Below, piece after piece: positions 30,700 through 36,387 of a stretch of 36,387 bases of DNA. The stretch spans positions 1 to 36,387 of the forward strand of contig RHCX01000006.1 in the NCBI GenBank assembly GCA_010028495.1, in the 5' to 3' direction. A model generated the notes under the pieces. The model did no database searches and was not told the origin of the DNA. It saw only the letters and a program-made list of their open reading frames with translations. How positions within the stretch are numbered: the first letter of the stretch is position 1; each line of letters begins with the position of its first letter. This DNA comes from Nitrososphaeria archaeon (GTDB taxonomy: Archaea > Thermoproteota > Nitrososphaeria > Nitrososphaerales > Nitrosopumilaceae). The translations under genes were made by a program, and so were the position numbers.

Positions 30700-32103
30700 T
30701 TAGTTTTGCTCTGCCAGCTTGAACTCGTCATGTAGAGCTTGTACGGCAGCTGCGCAATCCGAATCCTTGACTACAAATGCCAAGTTAAGCTCCGACGATC
30801 CTTGGGCAATCATCATTACGTTTGATTTTTTCTTGGCAACAGAACCAAATACACGAGATGCAACGCCTATTGTTCCCCGCATTCCAGATCCGATCAATGC
30901 TATTATAGAAACATCTGTGGTGACATCTATTTTTTTGATTATTTTTCCTAAAAGCTCCATTTCCATTGTGTTTACTGCTTTATCGAGATCATTTTTCTTG
31001 ACCACAATAGAAATGCTGGACTCTGATGGACTCTGAGAAATCATCATAATGTTTACTCCTACTTTTGCCAATGTTGTGAATATTGTAGCTGCAGTTCCTG
31101 GAGCTCCAACCATGCTTCCGCCCCGCATATCGATTAGTCCGTTATGTCTAATCACGGAAACGCACTTGACTGTCTTGTTTGTCTTTTCATCTGGGTTTGC
31201 AGTGACTAACGTGCCGGGATTATTCACATTAAAGGTGCTGCGTATACGCATTGGGATTTTCTTTGATAGCAACGGCTCAAAGGATCTAGGGTGAATCTGC
31301 TTTGCGCCAAAGAGCGCCATCTCCATTGCCTCTACGTATGATACCTCTGGGATTACTCTGGCGTTTTTGACCATTTTCGGGTCTGCACTCATCAAACCAT
31401 CAACATCACTCATGAGCCAGACCTCGTCTGCCTTTACACATGCAGCTATGATGGTTGCAGTGTAATCGGATCCGCCTCGGCCAAATGTCGTTATGTGGCC
31501 ATGCTGGTCAGCTCCTGCAAATCCTCCTATCACAGGAATGAATTTCTTTTCTAATAATGGTTCAAGATTTGTAGATACTCGCAGTCGTGTAGTATCCATT
31601 AATGGCTTTGATTGGCCGAAATTGGAATCTGTAACTATTCCTACTTCTTTGCCTGTTAGTGCGACGGATTTTGTCTTTAGATCTAGTATGGCATGAGACA
31701 CAATTTCCACCGATAGTCTTTCTCCAAATGATATTAGGTAATCTAGTGATTGTGGCGTTACCTCTCCTAGTAAAATCATCCCATGGATTAATCCATTGAG
31801 CTCTTCCAATATGGAATCCAGTTTTTCAAATAATGATTTTCGAATTACAGCATTTGATATAGTATCCTTTGCTACTTGCTTGTGCTGTTTTGTTAAATTT
31901 GATAATACGGAATCTGCTTTCTTGCGGTTTTCTTTTTTTATGGATTCAGAAATTTCTAGCAGCTCATCAGTGGTGTCATTGATAGCAGAACAAACCATTA
32001 CAACTTGGTTTTTCTTTGCTAGCGTCTGGGCAAACTTTGCCACGCCCTTGATGTGTTTTGGTGATGCAAGCGATGTACCACCAAACTTTACTACTAATCT
32101 CAT
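30700..32103 (-). CDS. lysC: Aspartate kinase with two ACT domains
   Basis: 467 residues. KFGGTSLASPKHI at the start binds ATP, GFAGADQHGHITTFGRGGSDYTA near residue 192 is the kinase signature, and DVDGLMSADPK follows. The last 150 residues hold two ACT domains (VGVNIMMISQSPSESSISIVV and KKSNVMMIAQGSSELNLAFVV), which bind lysine or threonine as feedback inhibitor. Monofunctional; it makes aspartyl phosphate for lysine, threonine and methionine synthesis. It lies 33 nt after pcn on the same strand. Confidence 0.95.
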   Translation of the reverse strand: MRLVVKFGGTSLASPKHIKGVAKFAQTLAKKNQVVMVCSAINDTTDELLEISESIKKENRKKADSVLSNLTKQHKQVAKDTISNAVIRKSLFEKLDSILEELNGLIHGMILLGEVTPQSLDYLISFGERLSVEIVSHAILDLKTKSVALTGKEVGIVTDSNFGQSKPLMDTTRLRVSTNLEPLLEKKFIPVIGGFAGADQHGHITTFGRGGSDYTATIIAACVKADEVWLMSDVDGLMSADPKMVKNARVIPEVSYVEAMEMALFGAKQIHPRSFEPLLSKKIPMRIRSTFNVNNPGTLVTANPDEKTNKTVKCVSVIRHNGLIDMRGGSMVGAPGTAATIFTTLAKVGVNIMMISQSPSESSISIVVKKNDLDKAVNTMEMELLGKIIKKIDVTTDVSIIALIGSGMRGTIGVASRVFGSVAKKKSNVMMIAQGSSELNLAFVVKDSDCAAAVQALHDEFKLAEQN

Positions 32104-32135
32104 TGGATTCCTCTCTCAAAATGACTTTTTATGCT

Positions 32136-32879
32136 TTAACTTTCTACGCGAGGTGCCAAGTAAAAGTGAATTCTGCCCATGTTTGCCACCTTGAATTCTA
32201 TGCGTAATGGTTTTGCAGACGAATACTCGCAGATTATTGTGCCTGTTGCCGCACCCACTGCCCTTACTATTGGGTTTAGGTATTCGAGGCTGTACGTGCC
32301 TGTGGATTCCACCTTAGATGAAATCTCTGTCAATTCATCTGGTTGTTTCTGCAGTGATATGAGGACCTCGCCGGAATCGCCCTTACCGGAAAACTCTGAC
32401 TTGGATTCGTCTGTCTTTATTGTGAGATAATCAGATACTACCTGGACATCGCCCAAAATTTTGTCAAATAGAGTATTTGCCAGGCCAATTTTTGCATCAT
32501 AGGGGATTTTTGGCAGCGGTGTATCTGTAGCTGATGATTCAATTAGTCGCATTTTGTACTGCTTGTTTTTGCCAATAACTATAAGCAACATGCTATCTGC
32601 TATGCTGATTTGGATTGATTCTGTCTTGTCTGATCTTTTGATTAGCTTGGAAAATTCGTCAATTCTTACACCGAACTTTATTGGGCCGTCGCATTCATAT
32701 TTTTCAAATGCCGAGTTTGGCCAAGAAATATCAATTAGTGCTACATGGGATGGGTCCATTCCGCGAAAGCTAATTCCTTCTACCGTTGCCTCAAATGTGG
32801 CCTCTTCAACCAGAGTAGAAATTGCGGACAAAATTGCCTTCCATTCATCTGATCCGCTTGTCTTTGCAGAAAACACCAT
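32136..32879 (-). CDS. pcn: DNA polymerase sliding clamp PCNA
   Basis: 247 residues, normal for PCNA. The two-domain fold shows FRGMDPSHVALIDISWP near residue 53, the hydrophobic interdomain loop, and the C-terminal IRVGxxFYLAP-type end (MGRIHFYLAPRVES). It forms a ring around DNA and tethers DNA polymerase, ligase, FEN1 and others. It follows tfs and rpoL on the same strand (about 40 nt downstream of tfs), tying replication to transcription genes in one unit. A single clamp gene is expected for this lineage. Confidence 0.96.
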   Translation of the reverse strand: MVFSAKTSGSDEWKAILSAISTLVEEATFEATVEGISFRGMDPSHVALIDISWPNSAFEKYECDGPIKFGVRIDEFSKLIKRSDKTESIQISIADSMLLIVIGKNKQYKMRLIESSATDTPLPKIPYDAKIGLANTLFDKILGDVQVVSDYLTIKTDESKSEFSGKGDSGEVLISLQKQPDELTEISSKVESTGTYSLEYLNPIVRAVGAATGTIICEYSSAKPLRIEFKVANMGRIHFYLAPRVES

Positions 32880-32919
32880 TTAGCTAATTGACCGTTCGCT
32901 TCCAGTTAAACGTTATTTT

Positions 32920-33216
32920 TTATGAATAGTCACGCCAAGTGTGCGCGCATTTTGAACATCGATAAAATTGTGTTGTCGGCTCGTCTGCAGATCTTGTCTG
33001 TAGCATCCACCAAACAGCTTCGTCGTTTCCGCACTTTTCGCATTCCTTTTTGATTGTTGACAGTGTTTCCTTTCCGTCATTTTCATCAAAAACAGTAAAT
33101 GACTTGTCCATTTCGGATGTAGTTTTTTTGGTTTCTGCTTTGGCAGTTTCAGAATATCCGCATTTTGTGCATGTACCTTTCTTTAACCGCAGATTGCACT
33201 TGGGGCAAAATTGCAT
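32920..33216 (-). CDS. tfs: Transcription factor S (TFS, TFIIS/RPB9-like)
   Basis: 98 residues. Two zinc ribbons: N-terminal CPKCNLRLKKGTCTKC and C-terminal CEKCGNDEAVWW...CSKC. The second contains the acidic tip ADEPTTQFYRC (DE pair) that reaches into the RNA polymerase active site to stimulate cleavage of backtracked RNA. Starts one base after the rpoL stop, so the two are co-transcribed. This arrangement is common in the lineage. Confidence 0.96.
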   Translation of the reverse strand: MQFCPKCNLRLKKGTCTKCGYSETAKAETKKTTSEMDKSFTVFDENDGKETLSTIKKECEKCGNDEAVWWMLQTRSADEPTTQFYRCSKCAHTWRDYS

Positions 33217-33498
33217 CTAAACACCTTTGATTTTAGAGTGGACTAGTTGCTTTAGTTCCTGGGCTGATTCGATTGCAACCTTTGTTGCCTTTTCGACTTC
33301 CTTTAGAGGACTGCCCTTGGAAGAATTGATACGCATTCTGTATTCAGCAGTCAGTGGGTGTCTAAGAATAACACCTGCAAAGTCAACTTGGTTGTCCTTG
33401 AGCAGTTCGTGCTGGACTATATACAAAGTACCGATATCGGTGCCTTTCAGAGCCAGTTCGGTCTCTTTTGGAGATGACTTGACTACTTGTACGTTCAT
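33217..33498 (-). CDS. rpoL: DNA-directed RNA polymerase subunit L (Rpo11)
   Basis: The ORF track opens at 33582, but ATG 33498 (MNVQVVKSSP) gives the family N-terminus and has a TATA-like box about 28 nt upstream. 93 residues. HELLKDNQVDFAGVILRHPL is the Rpo11 signature; it pairs with Rpo3 in the alpha-like assembly platform of RNA polymerase. It leads the rpoL-tfs-pcn group on the minus strand and is divergent from the hypothetical gene at 33542, with only 44 nt between starts. Confidence 0.95.
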   Translation of the reverse strand: MNVQVVKSSPKETELALKGTDIGTLYIVQHELLKDNQVDFAGVILRHPLTAEYRMRINSSKGSPLKEVEKATKVAIESAQELKQLVHSKIKGV

Positions 33499-33524
33499 TC
33501 TATCGGAAAACCACTTATTGTGGA

Positions 33525-33530
33525 TATAAA
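33525..33530 (-). promoter_or_regulatory. TATA-like box of rpoL
   Basis: Minus-strand TTTATA, about 28 nt upstream of ATG 33498. A second AT-rich element (TTATTG, 33515-33520) lies at the matching distance from the divergent ATG 33542, so the two promoters interleave. Confidence 0.5.
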
Positions 33531-33541
33531 TCATCGTCAGC

Positions 33542-34072
33542 ATGGGAAGCACAATAACCGAAATAATCCTGACAGCGGACAAGCCGGCATATGAGAAATC
33601 CGACGATATAGTATTAGTTGCGTCGTTTAAAATTCAGGGCGATCTGCGGGATTCATTCAATGAGAAAAACTGGACAGATGCTTACAACAAATATGATAAT
33701 TTATTCAAGCTAAAATATGGAATCAAAGTATCAGCTGGCGGATTTAGAAAAAAGGAACTCAAAGACATTGACACTTATCGCAAGGCATCATTTTTCTGGA
33801 CTCGCAATCCAAAATTAGTAAACCCAATGAAGGAAAAACGTGTCTGGGTCCAAGTTGCAAAGAACTTTGAGCCATTTATCAAACTGACAGAAGAAGAGAC
33901 TAAAGCGGAATTACTAGATTTCAACGAAAGAATTACAATCAAAGCATCTGAGCTGGGATCTGGCAAACACAAGATCAGCGCAGAAGCTTGGACCTCTTGG
34001 CAAAAACATCTATGGACTGATTCTGGCGACGCAAAGGGCTCTTCCAAAGAAATCGAGATTACTATAAATTAA
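33542..34072 (+). CDS. Hypothetical cytoplasmic protein
   Basis: 176 residues, ATG 33542. Beta-rich start (TITEIILTADKPAYEKSDDIVLVASFKIQGDL) and end (ITIKASELGSGKHKISAEAWTSWQ) look like a single Ig-like or CARDB-like sandwich with a charged helical insert (SFNEKNWTDAYNKYDNLFKLKYG). No signal peptide or membrane segment. Family not recognised. Followed 33 nt later by the 50-residue gene on the same strand, which has its own TATA-like box. Confidence 0.7.
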   Translation: MGSTITEIILTADKPAYEKSDDIVLVASFKIQGDLRDSFNEKNWTDAYNKYDNLFKLKYGIKVSAGGFRKKELKDIDTYRKASFFWTRNPKLVNPMKEKRVWVQVAKNFEPFIKLTEEETKAELLDFNERITIKASELGSGKHKISAEAWTSWQKHLWTDSGDAKGSSKEIEITIN

Positions 34073-34076
34073 AAAA

Positions 34077-34083
34077 TTATAAG
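34077..34083 (+). promoter_or_regulatory. TATA-like box of the 50-residue gene
   Basis: TTATAAG centred about 26 nt before ATG 34106, supporting that this short ORF is expressed. Confidence 0.5.
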
Positions 34084-34105
34084 CAAGAATTTTTTGCATT
34101 ATACC

Positions 34106-34258
34106 ATGGCAAAATACGATGGACTGATGGGTCAGCCGGTTTTGGAAGTAGAGGAACCAGATGCAGAAGGTGGAGTCACTCTAATTTTCAAGGACAACAG
34201 ATTCCTATTCATCAAAATTGTTGACGGCAAACTAGACACAATATCTATACCAGAATAA
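34106..34258 (+). CDS. Small acidic protein (50 aa), absent from ORF track
   Basis: Read from ATG 34106: MAKYDGLMGQPVLEVEEPD, then GGVTLIFKDNRFLFIKIVDG and the end DTISIPE, stop TAA 34256-34258. Alternating hydrophobic pattern predicts a compact beta hairpin or small sheet. A well-placed TATA-like box and the amphipathic strands make coding likely. No family recognised. The stop directly abuts the end of the convergent NTF2-like gene. Confidence 0.65.
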   Translation: MAKYDGLMGQPVLEVEEPDAEGGVTLIFKDNRFLFIKIVDGKLDTISIPE

Positions 34259-34639
34259 TCACTTTCTGGCATTTTGAATTATTACGGTATCTGTGTATTG
34301 TCTGAACTTTGCAATTTTGTTGTTTTGTATGGTGTAAATGTGCACAAACGGAGCATCGAATTTCTTGCTGGATTTTGATGTAATCTTATAAGTGCCAAAA
34401 ACAATCACTCGACTTTCTTTTTCCATATATTCGTCGATTTCTACATGAAATTCCGAATAATTTGCAAATAGCTTTGGAAAATAGCCATCAAAGACATCCG
34501 TTTTGCCTACATGGGTTCCTCCATTTGGCATGTTCTCCATAACTCGCCACTCTATGTTGTCATCGCATAATTCCAAAAACGCCTTGTCGCATTTTCCAAA
34601 TAATTCATAAAATTTTTTGACTAGCTCTGCATTACTCAT
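34259..34639 (-). CDS. SnoaL/NTF2-like protein
   Basis: 126 residues. AELVKKFYELFGKCDKAFLELCDDNIEWRV at the start and HVGKTDVFDGYFPKLFANYSEF then RVIVFGTYKI and FRQYTDT fit the NTF2/SnoaL cone fold, which hosts small-molecule isomerases, hydrolases or simple binding proteins. No catalytic set can be named. It follows the phosphatase gene by 4 nt on the same strand, so the two are probably co-transcribed. Confidence 0.8.
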   Translation of the reverse strand: MSNAELVKKFYELFGKCDKAFLELCDDNIEWRVMENMPNGGTHVGKTDVFDGYFPKLFANYSEFHVEIDEYMEKESRVIVFGTYKITSKSSKKFDAPFVHIYTIQNNKIAKFRQYTDTVIIQNARK

Positions 34640-34643
34640 GCAA

Positions 34644-35141
34644 TCACTTTGATTTTAGAAATTTCTCGTATGTAGACACTGCAATTTCTTGCGATGTTGA
34701 CTGGATGGAGCCAGGCCTTTCCTTTCTGACTAGCTCAATTGCCTCTTTTGCTGTCATTTTTTTGTATTTTATGAGATAGCTAGCTAAAATTGTACCCGTC
34801 CTGCCAATTCCGGCTGCGCAGTGAACCATTACTGGCTCTTTGTTCTTGATTCGCTCTGCGATATAATCAACAGTAGAGTCTATCTTGTCAATGTCTGGAG
34901 CTGTGAGATCTTCGGTTGGAACATGAAGATACTCCATTCCATCAATCCAAGCTTGCGGCAAACCGTATTCCGTCATGGTTACAATGGATTTGATGCCCTG
35001 TTTTTGTATCCAGCCTATCTCTTCTATTGTGGTTGGCATTCCTGAACCTGCCAGTGTACCATCCAAAAGCCATGAAAAGTTTGTAGGACGTTTTGTTATT
35101 TTGCCGTGAATTTTGCGCCAAAGATTTCCCGGTTTGCTCAT
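34644..35141 (-). CDS. Dual-specificity protein phosphatase
   Basis: 165 residues. The Cx5R active site is HCAAGIGRTGT near residue 108, with the nucleophile Cys and the phosphate-binding Arg. EDLTAPDIDKID upstream may provide the general acid Asp. The C-terminal EAIELVRKERPGSIQSTSQE matches archaeal DSPs. It removes phosphate from Tyr or Ser/Thr in proteins, or possibly RNA or phosphoinositol-like substrates. Co-transcribed with the NTF2-like gene. Confidence 0.9.
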   Translation of the reverse strand: MSKPGNLWRKIHGKITKRPTNFSWLLDGTLAGSGMPTTIEEIGWIQKQGIKSIVTMTEYGLPQAWIDGMEYLHVPTEDLTAPDIDKIDSTVDYIAERIKNKEPVMVHCAAGIGRTGTILASYLIKYKKMTAKEAIELVRKERPGSIQSTSQEIAVSTYEKFLKSK

Positions 35142-35184
35142 TTGTTGGTTTTGACATTTATCGATATTTAGACACTAAGATTTG

Positions 35185-35192
35185 TTTATATT
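35185..35192 (+). promoter_or_regulatory. TATA-like box deciding the amrS TTG start
   Basis: TTTATATT centred about 28 nt before TTG 35217. Confidence 0.5.
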
Positions 35193-35216
35193 ACAAAATC
35201 GCATAACTATACGGTT

Positions 35217-36275
35217 TTGAACAAAGAAGCAATCCTGTACGAGAAATTACCTGACGATAAAGTCAGATGTACTGCATGTGCTAGATACTGCGAGATAAAG
35301 CCTGGACAAGTAGGATTGTGTGGAATTCGAGGAAATGAAGGAGGCAAGCTAGACTTGTATGTGTATGGTAAGGTTATCACAGGAAATGTCGATCCGATTG
35401 AGAAAAAACCAATAATCCATTACATGCCTGGGAGTAGAATCTTTTCCATAGCAACTACTGGATGCAACTGGCTTTGCAGGTTTTGCCAGAACAACGACAT
35501 TTCTCAGAGACGCAAAGTGGAAGGAATTGATCTTTCGCCAAAGCAGGTTGCACAGCTTGCTATAGACAAAAATGCTCAAGCAATTGCATATACGTACAAC
35601 GAGCCGTCGATTTTCATAGAGTTTGCACGCGACTGCGGAATAGAGGCGCATAAAAGAGGACTGTTCAATGTTTTTGTCTCAAACGGATACGACACGCCGC
35701 AGTCTGTCAAAATGATGGGAGAATTTTTGGACTGCATCACGGTTGATTTCAAGGGATCTGCAGATCCGGAATTTACAAGAAAAATTGTAGGCATTCCAGA
35801 CCCAAAGCCAATCTTTGATACTTTGATTGAAATTCGCGACAAGACCAAAATTCACGTAGAAATTACTGATCTGATTGTTCCGCAAATCGGCGAGAGTTTA
35901 GATCATGCAAAAAAGCTTGCAAAATTCCTCTATGACAATTTCGGCCCAGAAATGCCAATTCATTTTCTGAGGTTTCATCCCGATTACAAAATGATGGAGT
36001 TTCCCGTCACACCAGTGCAAACTCTGGAAAAACACTATGAAATTGCAAAAAAGGAAGGATTACAGTATGTATATCTGGGAAATGTTCCCGGTCACAAATA
36101 CGAGCACACGTATTGTCCTGGATGCAATACAATAGCAGTGGGCAGATACGGATTTGATATTACATCATGGAATCTGGACAAGGACAACAAATGCAATACT
36201 TGTGGCCACAAAATTCCAATAATTGGACAGCTTGACAAAAATTACAAAAAAAGCCGTTTCCAGTTTGTAATTTAG
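35217..36275 (+). CDS. amrS: AmmeMemoRadiSam system radical SAM enzyme
   Basis: TTG start at 35217, backed by a TATA-like box. 352 residues. An N-terminal Cys block (CTACARYCEIKPGQVGLC) precedes the radical SAM cluster motif CNWLCRFCQN near residue 82; YTYNEPSIFIEFARD is a family block, and a C-terminal CPGCN...CNTCG pair may bind zinc. AmrS is usually found with AmrA and AmrB homologues (AMMECR1 and MEMO types), which are not in the window. Its reaction is not established. Overlaps the convergent partial gene by 4 nt. Confidence 0.93.
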   Translation: MNKEAILYEKLPDDKVRCTACARYCEIKPGQVGLCGIRGNEGGKLDLYVYGKVITGNVDPIEKKPIIHYMPGSRIFSIATTGCNWLCRFCQNNDISQRRKVEGIDLSPKQVAQLAIDKNAQAIAYTYNEPSIFIEFARDCGIEAHKRGLFNVFVSNGYDTPQSVKMMGEFLDCITVDFKGSADPEFTRKIVGIPDPKPIFDTLIEIRDKTKIHVEITDLIVPQIGESLDHAKKLAKFLYDNFGPEMPIHFLRFHPDYKMMEFPVTPVQTLEKHYEIAKKEGLQYVYLGNVPGHKYEHTYCPGCNTIAVGRYGFDITSWNLDKDNKCNTCGHKIPIIGQLDKNYKKSRFQFVI

Positions 36276-36387
36276 AACGCAATTGCGCGCACGGGTGAGC
36301 CTGTAGCATTTTGAAGCTTCAGTGGTAATGCAACTAGGTTAAAGTTCGTCTTTACCTTGGATAAATTGCACAGATTCTCCAAAATCA
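36272..36387 (-). CDS. Cyclase-family protein (kynurenine formamidase-like), N-terminal part outside window
   Basis: The minus-strand frame from the window edge to TAA 36272-36274 reads ENLCNLSKVKTNFNLVALPL followed by KLQNATGSPVRAIAF. The VALPLKLxxxxGSPVRAIA ending is typical of the cyclase/arylformamidase family C-terminus. Too little is visible to name the substrate. Not in the ORF track because it is cut. Confidence 0.7.
   Translation of the reverse strand, partial: ILENLCNLSKVKTNFNLVALPLKLQNATGSPVRAIAF

Noticed and set aside
1-36387. CRISPR array, insertion sequence or integrase
   Set aside because: No spaced direct repeats, transposase or integrase motif was found on either strand, including at the edge of the accessory cassette.

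Overview
The window is archaeal chromosomal DNA, almost certainly from an ammonia-oxidising thaumarchaeon (Nitrososphaerota) of the marine/soil group I.1a type; genus cannot be fixed from the sequence alone. Evidence: archaeal information-processing genes (PCNA clamp, Rpo11/RpoL, TFS, class I CCA-adding enzyme, archaeal TyrRS, NadM), UPF0200/UPF0201 pair, exported proteins with the thaumarchaeal IPxWIK-type repeats and a PEFP-type C-terminal anchor, cobalamin genes (bluB-like, cobJ), and many leaderless genes with a TATA-like box about 26 nt upstream of ATG, GTG or TTG starts.

Region 1 (1-3101) is an AT-rich accessory cassette of five tightly overlapping plus-strand genes, cut by the left window edge: a HIT-family protein, an unrecognised (weakly ATP-grasp-like) protein, a tandem MazG-like nucleotide pyrophosphohydrolase with zinc-knuckle tails, and two proteins that together look like a split form of the 'DNA phosphorothioation-associated putative methyltransferase' of bacteria. 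This is the best candidate for an undescribed system: nucleotide chemistry plus a putative modification methyltransferase. Region 2 (3102-3924) is a sparse boundary with two perfect hairpins, one small gene and a palindromic 15-mer.

Region 3 (3925-18010) is core genome: an exported repeat protein; a minus-strand operon thpR-cca-atypical kinase-HhH glycosylase; UPF0200/UPF0201; a membrane-anchored protein; a second minus-strand operon prs-tRNA methyltransferase-rnz-sir2; FKBP isomerase; class V aminotransferase; nadM and rtcA back to back; and two membrane proteins. RNA end-processing functions are unusually dense here (CCA addition, 2',3'-cyclic phosphodiesterase, RNase Z, RtcA).

Region 4 (18011-25208) holds tRNA-Val(GAC), a bluB-like gene, a tRNA-Arg(CCT) with an apparent D-loop intron, an FMN reductase, several exported or membrane proteins, at least three Cys-rich mini-proteins (two missed by the ORF track), a cyclophilin, a PfkB kinase and a dimeric-dUTPase-like protein. 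Region 5 (25202-36387) holds a DegT aminotransferase coupled to a soluble MtrA-like protein, a four-helix membrane protein, tyrS, cobJ, a large exported protein with an internal duplication, aspartate kinase, the pcn-tfs-rpoL group, small proteins, a dual-specificity phosphatase, the AmmeMemoRadiSam radical SAM enzyme and the tail of a cyclase-family protein. Genes are closely packed, often with ATGA overlaps or convergent 3' overlaps; the only clearly foreign-looking part is Region 1.
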